NCBI GenBank assembly: GCA_949825065.1
Contig: OX463859.1
Span: forward strand, 26,181,847-26,245,846
Direction of reading: 5' to 3'
From: Odontocerum albicorne
Taxonomy: Eukaryota > Arthropoda > Insecta > Trichoptera > Odontoceridae
DNA length: 64,000 bases
In this document: positions 53,236 through 64,000 of the stretch, one piece after another
How the letters are laid out: the number at the start of each line of letters is the position of its first letter
How positions within the stretch are numbered: the stretch's first letter is position 1
The notes under the pieces: model-generated
Database searches by the model: none
What the model was told of the DNA's origin: nothing
Seen by the model: the letters and a program-made list of their open reading frames with translations, nothing else
Made by a program: the position numbers and the translations under genes

Positions 53236-53325
53236 TAGTGGTATCACGCCATGTTCCTTTTAGCGTAGTCAACAGCTCACAGCATCATGCACATCACACA
53301 GCCGTATCACAGAAGTAGAAAATTC

Positions 53326-54480
53326 TACGCTAAAGGACCAGCAAAATCTGTATCACAGTTCCCCGCTCTATTTGATCGATTTAGAACAACCTATAAGTAA
53401 AATGCAGACAGTATCACTCTACAGGACCAGCAACAGCAAAATCTGTATCACAATTCCCCGCTCTATTTGATCGATTTAGAACAACCAATAAGTAAAATGC
53501 AGACAGTATCACTCTACAGCAGTGTTCCCCAACCTTTTTAGACCTGTGGACCGGTAAAAAAGGAAATTTGTTTCGCGGACCACTAATACTGAAATAAAAA
53601 TGGTTTTTTTATTTATAATTTTTTTAATCTTATATTGTGACAAATGGACATGCTCGTATGTAACTACAATATAATTAACAAATATACATATAACAGTTAC
53701 AATTTTAATTGTAACATTGTCTGATACAATTAAAATTTAACAAAAACAATGGGGTTTTTTCAACAAACTAATGCGAAACCTGCTGTTGCATCTTTGCTAA
53801 TATATTGGATATTCTTGGCTGCAGTGCTGTCTCTGACATTATTTTACTTGTATGTATTGTTACTCTCACCGGCCCATTCCAAAATGAAAACAATTATATA
53901 TTATGAAATTCTTGGAAATATATTAAGGTAGGGTTTTGCATCCGAGTTCACTATCCAAGAGCAAATATTTCCGTTCTCCCTAAGTGTATCTGAGAAGATT
54001 TATGACTGTCCATTCTGAGAAAACCAGCGACCATCGTGTCGCATTATCATACCAATTATATTTATTTAACAATTACTAAAAATACAAGTCAACGTCCAAG
54101 CGAAAAAATCCTATATTTAATATTTTTGCATGGCGAATTTCTTGAAATTTGCGGATTACTGTTTGCGGCCCGGCGGAAAGTCTCTGCGGCCCGGCACCGA
54201 GCCGCGGACCACCGGTTGGGGAGCACTGCTCTACAGGACCAGCAACAGCAAAATCTGTATCACAATTTCCCGCTCTATTTGATCGATTTAGAACAATCAA
54301 TACGTAAAATGCAGACAGTTTCATTCTACAGGACCAGCAAGCGTAAAATCTGTATCACAATTCTCCGCTCTATTTGATCGATTTAGAACAACCAATAAGT
54401 AAAATGCAGACAGTATCACTCTACAGGACCAGCAACAGCAAAATCTCTTTTATAATACCCAACCCTATTGAATTGATTTG
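53326..54480 (+). repeat. Minisatellite, about 95 bp x 5, interrupted by a hAT element
   Basis: Units contain CTACAGGACCAGCAACAGCA, AATCTGTATCACAATTCCCC, GCTCTATTTGATCGATTTAG and AACAACCAATAAGTAAAATG. Two lie before and three after the hAT insertion. The last unit runs into repeat F, and unit sequence is itself recognisable as part of repeat F. Confidence 0.9.
53520..54228. mobile_element. Non-autonomous hAT element with perfect 8-bp target duplication
   Basis: Ends CAGTGTTCCCCAACC and (right) GGTTGGGGAGCACTG. Flanks CTCTACAG at 53512-53519 and 54229-54236 are identical 8-bp duplications, diagnostic of hAT. 709 bp. The 60-residue frame at 53749 (membrane-like) does not resemble transposase and is probably chance. 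Confidence 0.93.
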
Positions 54481-54660
54481 ATACAACTGCTTTATTAGAT
54501 GAAGAAATCGACCTTAAAGTTATACTTCTCTCCAAAGGAACATCTCTAAGACAGATTCTAAAGGCACAATTAAGACATCCCATTAAGGGACTTGAATACG
54601 AAAAGATAAAGCTTGAAATCACAATGTACGCAATATTTATGACTACTATATCAATGGAGT
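54440..54660 (+). repeat. Dispersed repeat F, copy 3, with an open coding-like block
   Basis: After the last minisatellite unit one frame stays open for about 55 codons: TALLDEEIDLKVILLSKGTS, LRQILKAQLRHPIKGLEYEK, then a stop near 54665. It parallels EEEIDLKVQ at 42.4 kb and NEIDLKLLL at 30.05 kb. I do not recognise the protein family. Confidence 0.5.
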
Positions 54661-54664
54661 TTTG

Positions 54665-55140
54665 GTAAAGAGGTACATCAATTACTTATTTGTCAGTTTG
54701 AAGTTTTGCAACACTGGTATTCCTGAAATACAGACCTCAGGTAAATTTTAAAGGTAAACTTTGAATACATAAATAATTTATATCAGTCTAGCAGCTGCAT
54801 TGAAAACAAATTCAATGTTAATTTAAGTCTTAAATAAGGTTATAATAACGGGTAACTTTTATTTGCTTTTTTCTCTCTTTTCGCAGGATGTGAATCGGGG
54901 GTTGTGTATGCGTGTTTGTGCTTTATCATTTCATAAATTTTTAAATTACTGCTTATTAATTTCCATCTTTCGTATTGTGGTTTGTATGTGTGAACATCGT
55001 TTTCCATTTGTCATTTTATTTTTATAAAATTTGGACTCCCATCAGCTTTTTTCATTTTTTTTCTTTTTCGTTAACTGTTAACCTGATGTGATGTTTGGGG
55101 GCTTACTTTAAAATGTTGTTGTCTACCATGTATTAATTTG
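54665..55140. other. Unassigned stretch
   Basis: No recognised content. Confidence 0.45.
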
Positions 55141-55144
55141 TTCA

Positions 55145-55700
55145 AGGGTGGGGGCTGAAATAAACCAGGTGGGGTTGCGGCGGTCTCGTCCTATAATAGT
55201 GGGGTGTATCTCGGCCAAGGGGATGTTGTGGGATGAGCCCTGACCTTTTAATAGCTCCTATCTTAAGTGTATTTTCCGCAGTTTATTTTGACATATGTTA
55301 TATGTAAGATTTTGGAATAAATTTATATATGTACACACTATGCTGCTGCCTAAGAACCTACATAACATGTATTTATTCGTTTGAGTTAATCTCGTTTGAG
55401 TGTTTGTGGATTCACTTTTAAATTTTTTTTCTGCCATTTATTTATTTTCTTTTTTTTCTTCTTCTTAATCTACATATGCAAGGGCGTGGGCTGAAAAAAT
55501 ATCTGGTATCTTCGCGGCTAGGCTCGCCCTATATTGGTGAGGTGTATCTCGGCTGGGGGACGCCATAAGATGAGCAGACCTTTTGATAGCTTCCATCTTA
55601 AATGCATTTTCTGCTATATGTCTTTAGATATACGAATATATGTGATTTTGAAATGTATTTAATTATGTACATACAATGTTGCTATTTTTTAATTAGTGAA
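55145..55700 (+). repeat. Dispersed repeat C, two copies in tandem
   Basis: Copy at 55145 (GGGGGCTGAAATAAACCAGG, AGTGGGGTGTATCTCGGCCA, GAGCCCTGACCTTTTAATAG) and at 55480 (GGGCTGAAAAAATATCTGGT, CCCTATATTGGTGAGGTGTA, CAGACCTTTTGATAGCTTCC), same orientation, about 335 bp apart. They differ enough to be old. Confidence 0.65.
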
Positions 55701-55704
55701 CTAA

Positions 55705-56145
55705 AACTTCATTTTTTATTTATTTAGTGATCATGGCTTAATTGATATCATACTTGTTTAGCAAGAGAAAAGATGCGGTGTCCATTCATGTTCATCTCTA
55801 TTTGTTTTGATGAGACTCCTGATCAGGCGTTATATTCTCTCAATGATTCAGTGTTTTTATCCAATCATAAAATATATTCAGTTTTAAACATTTAATAAAA
55901 ACACCCCCAAATAAATCTTAAATAACATGTATCTGAAAATTAAATTATGCATATCAATTATCCACAGTTTTAATTAAAAACCAACACAGATTCCACGTAA
56001 AAACGTTATATTTTCGTTTAAAATCCGTTTTGATGGTAGTTAATAACATATGAGTATGTCAACACGTGAAATTGCGTGTTGTGATTTCATATCTTTATGG
56101 CTTCTAATGTAATTGTCATGGTCGCAATGTTTGTAATATGGAAAC
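55705..56145. other. Unassigned stretch
   Basis: No recognised content. Confidence 0.45.
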
Positions 56146-56149
56146 ATAA

Positions 56150-56440
56150 TATTTTAATTACATTGACCTTATTTTTTTATTGTACAGCAGTTTTGGCTGA
56201 ATTGGAGCACATCGGGACCAGATCATTTTACGCCAAGTAAGCGGCTGTTTTAATAGTGTAAGATTGTAAGATTGTAAGCAAAAATTATAAACGGAATATT
56301 TTAATTAAATTGATCTTATTTTTTTTATTGTACAGCAGATTTCGCTGAATTAGAGCTCATCGGGACCAGATAATTTTACGTATTAATTTTAGTAAGCGGC
56401 TGTTTAAATATTGTAAGATTGTAAACAAAAAGCTAAAACT
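56150..56440 (+). repeat. Tandem duplication of an exon-like segment
   Basis: Two copies about 148 bp apart contain, in order, TTATTTTTTTATTGTACAG, an AG-led block GCTGAATTGGAGCACATCGG + GACCAGAT, and GTAAGCGGCTGTTT. In copy 1 a possible exon (56188-56236) has a pyrimidine-rich acceptor and a GTAAGC donor and can read VLAELEHIGTRSFYA. In copy 2 (56336-56391) the same frame meets a stop after the IGTR block. No protein family recognised; it may be chance in a repeat. Confidence 0.4.
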
Positions 56441-56444
56441 TGAA

Positions 56445-56995
56445 GTTATTTAAAAAATGTTAAAAGAGATACACTTCCATTTGTTGAATAATTAAATATT
56501 TTTTCAAATGTATTTATATATTTTTTTTTATTTATCGATTTAGATATATTGTAGAATTCAGTTTCAAATAGCATGATTTGATACTTGAATGTTAAAAAAA
56601 ATCTAAACAAAAAGTATAAATTTAAGTGACAGACCTGTTACGATTAACTTAAACATTGTCAGCCTGTATTAAAGTTTATAACGTTTTTAAATTATTTTCA
56701 ATTCATATGTTTTCCAATTATTGGATTAAAACTTACATATAAATTTAAAGGAGTCAATTATTCTGATATGTTGAAAGCCACCAACTTTTAAACATCCAGC
56801 CTTGATAAAGCTTCAATACAATTTGACAATGATTTTTTTAAGCGAAACAGGCCTGTCAGTTTAATATAAGTTTATTGTGTAGATTTTTTTCACATTTAAG
56901 TGTCAAATCATGCCGTTTAAATATTTATTTTTTATCAATGGTATTTTGTACTTTATGACAATACTTTGAAAAATAAACAGTAATAATTTAATTCG
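56445..56995. other. Unassigned AT-rich stretch
   Basis: No recognised content. Confidence 0.5.
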
Positions 56996-56999
56996 TTAC

Positions 57000-57245
57000 A
57001 TAAATAAATAAATAATAAATAAATACAGGTTTATTGATAGCAACATAATATGTACATAATACATTTAGACACATTTCAAGAACACATTAAAAAGAGAATA
57101 CATTAAAAAACAGAAGCTATCAAAAGGTCTGGGCTCATCAAATAACATCCCCCCGGCTAAGATACACCCCACCAATATAAGGCGAGCCCAGCCACGGGGA
57201 CACCAGATGTGTTTCAGCCCACACCCTTGAACATGTAATAAGAAG
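57000..57245 (-). repeat. Dispersed repeat C, inverted copy
   Basis: AAAGGTCTGGGCTCATCAAA, ATACACCCCACCAATATAAG, GCGAGCCCAGCCACGGGGAC. Its left end is (TTTA)n-like sequence, and on the minus strand it ends TCAATAAACCTGTATTTATT, so it is a retroposed 3' end. Confidence 0.65.
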
Positions 57246-57249
57246 AAAA

Positions 57250-57640
57250 AAAATAGTATATATTAAAAGGAAACATATAAGTAAAATAATAATTTAAATG
57301 GAAATAATTGAAAACAAATTTAAATCATCAGTCATAATTACAATATAAACAGCATTTAAGTATTCGATTGTACTGGTCAATAAATCTGACAATTGAACTA
57401 GTCAATAAATCTGACAAATATATAGTTTTTAACACAATAAAGGGCAGTCATAAGGCGGATAGTTCACACTGTACCTAACCAGGCGTTTCTCTTGACATTC
57501 ATGAGGAAAGGAAAAGATTGATTTATACAAACAAAACCAAATAAAATCAACAAGTGTATAGTTCAAGTGCAATTAAAAGTCAATATCATCTCCACAATAC
57601 TTAATGCCTCAAGATGTTAATATAAAGCTTCCAAATGAGG
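57250..57640. other. Unassigned stretch
   Basis: Short duplicated phrase TGGTCAATAAATCTGACAA near 57375-57415; otherwise nothing. Confidence 0.45.
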
Positions 57641-57645
57641 TTAAA

Positions 57646-57880
57646 AAATATAGATATCAAAGACTGATCACTCAACTATTCATTGAAAAAAAAATATAGA
57701 TATCAAAGACTGGTCACTCAACTATTCATTGAAAAAAATATAGAAATCAAAGACTGATCACTCAACTATTCATTGAAAAAAAATATAGATATCAAAGACT
57801 GATCACTCAACTATTCATTGAAAAAAAAATTATAGATATCAAAGACTGATCACTCAACTATTCATTGAAAAAAAAAATAC
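57646..57880 (+). repeat. Minisatellite, about 47 bp x 5
   Basis: Five units of TATAGATATCAAAGACTGAT + CACTCAACTATTCATTG + A-run; differences almost only in A-run length. Confidence 0.92.
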
Positions 57881-57884
57881 ATGT

Positions 57885-59000
57885 AAAGGAAATAATCAGA
57901 TTGTTGTCATTTTAAATACTCGTATGTTATATGGTGTATAAAGGCGTTTAGCATTAGTTTATGGAGTTCCTGTATGCCTCAAGAAAAGTACCCCTGTAAT
58001 GTGGAAAGTTCGTATTCACCTGACTCTGTATTCCGGCACCGATAGATATAAACCTTCATATCAAGGGATACGAAAGACAAGGCTCGATTATATTAGCACT
58101 TGAAAACTCACGAAACCAGCACGTTGTATAATTACTACCCCAACAAAGTAACGGTGTTTCCTAAATATAAACAAAGTTAATTCAGTTTCTGTTCTTCAAT
58201 ATTCGTCCCAAATAAACCGTTGTCCCAATTAACCGATATCTCAACTAAGCAGAATATTCTGTTTAAATATTAAAATATGGGATGTACCCTTTCACTGATA
58301 AGCTCCTTAATATATTTTGTAGGTATAACTAAATCACTTCATAGGTAACCTATAGTAATATTGTTCCTGTTGTCATTATACTATAATATATTTAGACTCA
58401 ATACATATTTTTTCTTATTTTATTAGATTAAATCTGTATCAAAAGTAAAATAAATTTTAAAAATACTTTATCAGGGACATTTCGATAAAAATCAAACGCC
58501 GTATTAAGCAAGCTTAAATCTTGGACTACGAATATTAAAGTGTGGTGCTTTATTTTCTCCGTATATGGAATATATGCGTGGACATTACCAGGTAAATATG
58601 TCAGCTGTGCTAATATGCTCAGGTACCTTAAATGATTTGCTATGTAGATTTATTAAATGATGTTTAGTCACTTGGATGTACAGAATCGAAATTACGAGAT
58701 AATGGCTAGGACATAAGAAGGCAAATAACTCATTAGAAGGTTAAATCACAAAACTTCGATATCTAAAACATGTCATGAGAAAAATCCACTTTTGCCTTTT
58801 AAAATTTATTCTGAAAATAGGGGTATTAAGGTGTCGGAGGGAGGTGAACATTGCGGTCGAAAAACTTGCGATAGAAGTTTGGACAAACATCTGTGCAACT
58901 TTTTCCAATAAGTAATAAATACAATTCTGATACGCGTTATTGTTTTCTTTTCTAAACATGTATTTCTTCAATTTCAAATCGTACTAAAACAAAGTTGATC
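57885..59000. other. Unassigned stretch
   Basis: The 78-residue minus frame at 58741 shows no family features. Confidence 0.45.
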
Positions 59001-59004
59001 CGAA

Positions 59005-59095
59005 CTCGAATATGTGGTTGGAAGAGATTACCGCCTTGCAATAATCCCGCCAGATTTTATTTGCAATACAAGTGTTAAATCAATAAATAAATATT
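59005..59095 (+). mobile_element. SINE 3' fragment (uninterrupted reference for the 33-kb copy)
   Basis: GTGGTTGGAAGAGATTACCG, CAATAATCCCGCCAGATTTT, ATTTGCAATACAAGTGTTAA and an ATAAATAAATA end. Same order as 33283-33330 plus 33961-33990. Confidence 0.7.
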
Positions 59096-59099
59096 ATCA

Positions 59100-60530
<1,431 letters not shown>

Positions 60531-60536
60531 TAGTTA

Positions 60537-61420
60537 TATCTGTTGACTTGCTTTTAATTTAGAATTTACAAGAATGATTGCCACTAAACACTCATTCTAC
60601 TGATTTTATCATTAATATTAAAACAAGGTATTTTATTATTTTGTTTTGCTCACAAGTTAGAATTAACGACTGTTTCTATCATTTTAACCAACAATATTAA
60701 TACAAGGTAGTTAAATCTGTAGCGACTATCCGTGCGGTCACTGAACTTATCGAGGCGACCCTTGGACTGCCTTACAATGCGAGACAAACACTGGGCAAGG
60801 GTCGCCTGGTCGGTCATTGAACTCACTATCAGTGGAGACCGCATTCCACGAGAAACGAGACAGCAACATATCTTCCGCGCTGTCAGTCAAAACTATAAAT
60901 ACCCTACGTGATGACAATAAATATATTGTGAGGCGTGAGACGAGACATCAACATATCTCTTGCTCCGTCTCACACACATTCCAAAATATTATAAATACCG
61001 ACGTTTATCAATAAAATACCTCTTTGCATATTCCGATTTCAAACGAGTTTTATTAAACCAAACGATCATCCTCATCTCTTCGTTAAGGAACAACCCGTTC
61101 CTAAAAATCTATTGCTCACAAGTTGGAACCTATGACTGACTCTACCAATTTTACTAACAATATTTTGTACAATGAAGTTAGTTATATCGGTTGACTCGCT
61201 TATTGGTCAGAATTTACGAGAATGATTGCTACTTAATATTCATTCTACTGATTTAATCGTCCATATTAAAACAAGGTAATTTAATATTTTATTTTGCTCA
61301 TAGGTTAGAATTTACGACTGATTCTATTGTTTTAACCAATATTATTTATACAAGGTAGTTAAATCTATTGCTCACAGGCTGGAATTTATGGCTTATTCTA
61401 GCGATTTCTCCGATATCTCT
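60537..61420 (+). repeat. Trimeric tandem array split by a solo LTR
   Basis: Six degenerate units of about 87 bp with AGAATTTACGA and ACAAGGTAGTTAAAT-type cores. Three types follow in order X-Y-Z-X-Y-Z: X has AGAATGATTGCTACT...TCATTCTACTGATTT; Y has TTGCTCA..AGTTAGAATT and ATTTTAACCAA; Z has TATTGCTCACAGG-type starts. Removing the LTR, X to X is about 260 bp. The right end runs into a SINE-A. Confidence 0.7.
60718..61104 (+). repeat. Solo LTR with 5-bp target duplication
   Basis: 387 bp, TGTAGCGACTATCCGTGCGG to CCCGTTCCTAA. AAATC stands on both sides (60713-60717 and 61105-61109). The tandem unit at about 61365 (GTTAAATCTATTGCTCAC) shows the same site without the insertion. Contains TATAAATACCGACG and AATAAAATAC. 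Homologous to 25376-25762. The plus and minus frames here are not genes. Confidence 0.85.
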
Positions 61421-61424
61421 TCTG

Positions 61425-61568
61425 ACTATCCAGAAATATGTTACAGAGGTCGTTAGTAAAAACAGACGAGAACTCTTTTAAAAATAAATCGGCTACCAAC
61501 GAAATCGAACCTGCAATCCTCACGTTGAAAGACTGGCGTACTTCTTACCAACAGAGTCACGAATATTA
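61425..61568 (-). mobile_element. SINE-A, degraded
   Basis: The reverse complement has GACTCTGTTGGTAAGAAGTA, GGATTGCAGGTTCGATTTCG, AAGAGTTCTCGTCTGTTTTT and GGATAGTCAGAAGAGATATC. Confidence 0.6.
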
Positions 61569-61779
61569 AAACATACAGATACGAAACAGTGAGAAAGATT
61601 TTTATTTCTGACAAGTCTTATTTATACTATTGAGATATTTTTTTGAAATTTATATTTGGTATACTTTGCAAACACAAAAATTTTGATTTAACTATTCTAT
61701 TGAATTTTTAGAAGGTATTTTATATTCACAATACTTAAGTTTCAACTTTGATATACATGTTAGAAGTGAAATGTGGACG

Positions 61780-62180
61780 TAGAAAAAAATTCAATGAGCC
61801 AGATAAATGCTGTAAAAACGCGTATACTTGTATAACAGAAAACGAAGAAAAGTATCAGGGATGAATATGAACTTAAGGCTGATGTATTAAGCAATATGTA
61901 GAATACCATTCTGAGACGGTTTGGGCACGTAGAATGAATGAATGAAGAAATACCAACAGAACAAATATGTAATGCAAATGTGGATGAGGGCGTGGAAGAG
62001 GAAAACCAAGGAAAGTATGGTTGAATTAAAAATGTATAATATTTTGAAAAAAGGAAATGTAAATAGTCAGAGGAATCGTAGGAGCTGTATTCGAAGGCGT
62101 ATGAATGTAGAAGAGAAATGAAAGTCTGGCGCTCTTTTCTTTCTGCTTACCCTGACAGGAAGACGAGTTGGTGGTATTTA
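61780..62180 (+). pseudogene. LINE family alpha fragment
   Basis: GTATCAGGGATGAATATGAA, CTTAAGGCTGATGTATTAAG, CATTCTGAGACGGTTTGGGC, AGGAAAACCAAGGAAAGTAT and CTGCTTACCCTGACAGGAAG, the C-terminal and 3' part of alpha. Confidence 0.65.
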
Positions 62181-62184
62181 TGTA

Positions 62185-62880
62185 TGTACAGTTTAACTTT
62201 TTTCCAGGAAAATTATACCAATGGTTTTTCTACCTTATAGTCTTATATTTTATTTTTAAATAAAACGTAATAATTTAAATATGTTTGTAAATACAATATA
62301 AACACAAAAAATAATTTATCTCGTAATAAATATCAAATTAAGTTATAGTTGAATTGTTTGTAAGCGCGGAAATGTTCCGAAAAATAAACATCAAGGGATA
62401 TAATAATTCTGTAGTATTTTTTTTTCCATAGGATAGTAAAAATAAAATTTAAAGAAAAAAAAGGTGAGCCAGTCAGTATCTTAGAAGTAATTACTATGGG
62501 GAATAATCAACACACAAGCAATGCGGAAAAAAACATAAAACTTCAAGATATCAAAAAGCTCACGGAGAATGCCGGTTTTTTTTTTACAAAGAAAAGGGGT
62601 AATTTAAATTCATAAAAAAACGTTTCTTCTTATTCTCCTGAGATAATTATTATATTTATTTTATCTAACTTAAGAGAATTTCACGTAATTTTAATACCTT
62701 TCTTTTTGTCAACTCATAGACCCAACTCCCTTTGAAAATATTTCTTTAAGATATTGTACACAAAAGAAAATACATAGAAAAGGGCCATTATGTCAGGTCA
62801 ATTTAATTATACATATATACTAAGACACTTTTGAGGGTGGCAAAGAAAATTTTCATTCTACGTAAACATAAATTTTACCC
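62185..62880. other. Unassigned AT-rich stretch
   Basis: No recognised content. Confidence 0.45.
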
Positions 62881-62884
62881 TGTT

Positions 62885-63305
62885 CTATTGTTTTTGTTTT
62901 TTTCTTTATTTATTTATTTATAATTACACATGACAAGAAATATACATAATTTGAGAAAAAAAACAGGTAATTAAATTTGGACAAACAATTTTAAAGGATC
63001 TGGGGTTGTTGCCTTTCATTTGTCGTATCCCCAGTTAACTAGGCTTTTGCCTGTATCTCACTGAGGATATTTAGCATGAAAAAACAAATCGATACTTCTT
63101 TCCGATTTTTGATTACACAAAAAAAAAACCTCGTTGCACATTCTCATCAACCTGACAAACATTTCAACTGGAAACATCATGCGAAATCAAATTACTCACA
63201 CATCATCACTCCAGAAAGACCAACAATGTTCATCCCATAATATAACGCACACAATCATAAAAATAAAAACAAAGATATAAAGAAATACAAATACAAATAT
63301 AAATT
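62885..63305 (-). repeat. Dispersed repeat E, long copy
   Basis: TTTATTTATTTATTTATAAT end ((AAAT)n tail on the minus strand), ACACATGACAAGAAATATAC, TTGCCTTTCATTTGTCGTAT, CTGAGGATATTTAGCATGAA, GTTGCACATTCTCATCAACC. Near-collinear with 23455-23905. Confidence 0.7.
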
Positions 63306-63339
63306 GTATAACCATACGTTTCGTTATACATATGTACTA

Positions 63340-63706
63340 TATAGGGTGTTTTTTAGATGTGATTGGATTTGTTTTTGAAATAAAACACTTATAAGTTATT
63401 TAAATGACCGTATATTTGGATTCAATTGATAGATTGTTTAATGATAATTATTGTTTAAAGATAATTTCATTCAAAGGTTGACCGTGGCTGGCTCTAATGT
63501 ACCTTAACCGATCAGTCCAATTTTGGACCACTTTTTCAAGCATTTGCGGCCGTATATCGCCAATGACTCGTCTTATGTTGTCTTCTAATGCCTTAATCGA
63601 GTCCGGTTTATTAACAAAGACTTCACGTATATCCAAAGGAAATAATCTAGGGGCGTTAAATCGCAGGATATTGGTGGCCAATTAACAGGTCCATTTCGCT
63701 TATATG
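63340..63706 (-). pseudogene. Mariner-related (DDE_3) transposase 3' end
   Basis: On the minus strand, GPVNWPPISCDLTPLDYFLW (containing the last acidic catalytic region) is followed after a frameshift by VFVNKPDSIKALEDNIRRVI, QMLEKVVQNWTDRLRYIRAS, and HGQPLNEIIFK before a stop at about 63448. These are the usual carboxy-terminal blocks of insect IS630/mariner-related transposases. The 3' terminus of the element is probably TATAGGGTGTTTTTTAGATG at 63340. The 5' part is truncated at about 63706, next to the SINE-B. Confidence 0.75.
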
Positions 63707-63721
63707 TATGACTTATACATG

Positions 63722-64000
63722 TAAGAAAGGTGAATGGCTGCGAGGCAACTCACTGGACCTGGGTTTGGAAGGTCACTGATTCAAATTTCGCGCTGTACTA
63801 CTCCGCTTGAATGACACATGCATTATTTTCCGCCTAGTATTCGAATGTATATGAATACCTATGACTTCGGTCGTATATATTCTTTCAAAAAAACAAAAAA
63901 AAACAACAGTGTACTCCGATCATCTCATTTCGATGGACCATCGAATCCAGTACAGCGGTGTGGCCGGTGAGTTTACTAGTGTGCAACGGCTTACTCACTT
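63722..64000 (+). mobile_element. SINE-B, long copy running off the window
   Basis: GAATGGCTGCGAGGCAACTC (tRNA-like head), GGTCACTGATTCAAATTTCG (B box), TTTCCGCCTAGTATTCGAAT, GAATACCTATGACTTCGGTC, then CAGTACAGCGGTGTGGCCGG near the end. It shares the extended 3' segment with the copy at 1380. Confidence 0.75.

Noticed and set aside
53749..53931. Small membrane protein gene (60 residues)
   Set aside because: It lies inside a non-coding hAT derivative, has no recognisable homology, and hydrophobic frames arise easily in T-rich DNA.

Overview
The window is AT-rich eukaryotic DNA, most likely from an insect. It carries mariner, hAT and piggyBac DNA transposons, several jockey/CR1/RTE-like LINE families, Penelope-like elements, two tRNA-derived SINE families and short-LTR retroelements, and almost no host coding sequence. 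No rRNA, true tRNA gene, CRISPR array or bacterial-type operon is visible. The species cannot be named from the sequence.

Host genes: the one exon I can assign with confidence is at 59819-59984 (minus strand). It encodes the beta2-beta3/alphaC part of an STK32 (YANK)-type Ser/Thr kinase and has clean splice sites on both sides. No other exon of that gene was recognised, so much of the window may be intron or intergenic DNA. A duplicated exon-like segment at 56.2-56.4 kb is only a candidate.

Layout. 0-4 kb: LINE remnants, a Penelope-type 3' end, a piggyBac MITE with TTAA ends and SINE tails. 4-9 kb: mostly unassigned, with two near-perfect hairpins and a Penelope-type foldback. 9-15 kb: five tandem arrays; the array at 13.3-15.1 kb has a dimeric higher-order unit and is split by a decayed mariner. 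15-25 kb: LINE remnants with nested insertions, SINEs, a hAT transposase end and a foldback element. 25-34 kb: solo LTR, SINEs, a Penelope-like GIY-YIG remnant, a SINE with five tandem copies of its body, and a young LINE copy inserted in a SINE tail. 35-39 kb: a mariner-related remnant and LINE pieces. 39.56-41.47 kb: a complete young non-autonomous LTR retrotransposon. 42-50 kb: a 39-bp minisatellite, the second young LINE copy, a MITE and SINEs. 50-55 kb: an internally deleted mariner, a hAT holding an inverted pair of Penelope-type ends, and a 95-bp minisatellite interrupted by a hAT with a perfect 8-bp target duplication. 55-64 kb: dispersed repeats, the kinase exon, a trimeric tandem array split by a solo LTR, and a transposase 3' end.

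The outstanding item is the LTR element at 39558-41471 (minus strand). It has two 455-bp LTRs that differ at one position by eye, a 4-bp target duplication, a PBS and a PPT. Its only convincing protein is an uninterrupted 82-residue open frame that is the C-terminal two thirds of histone H2B, starting where gag would start. This looks like host histone capture by a recently mobile retroelement.
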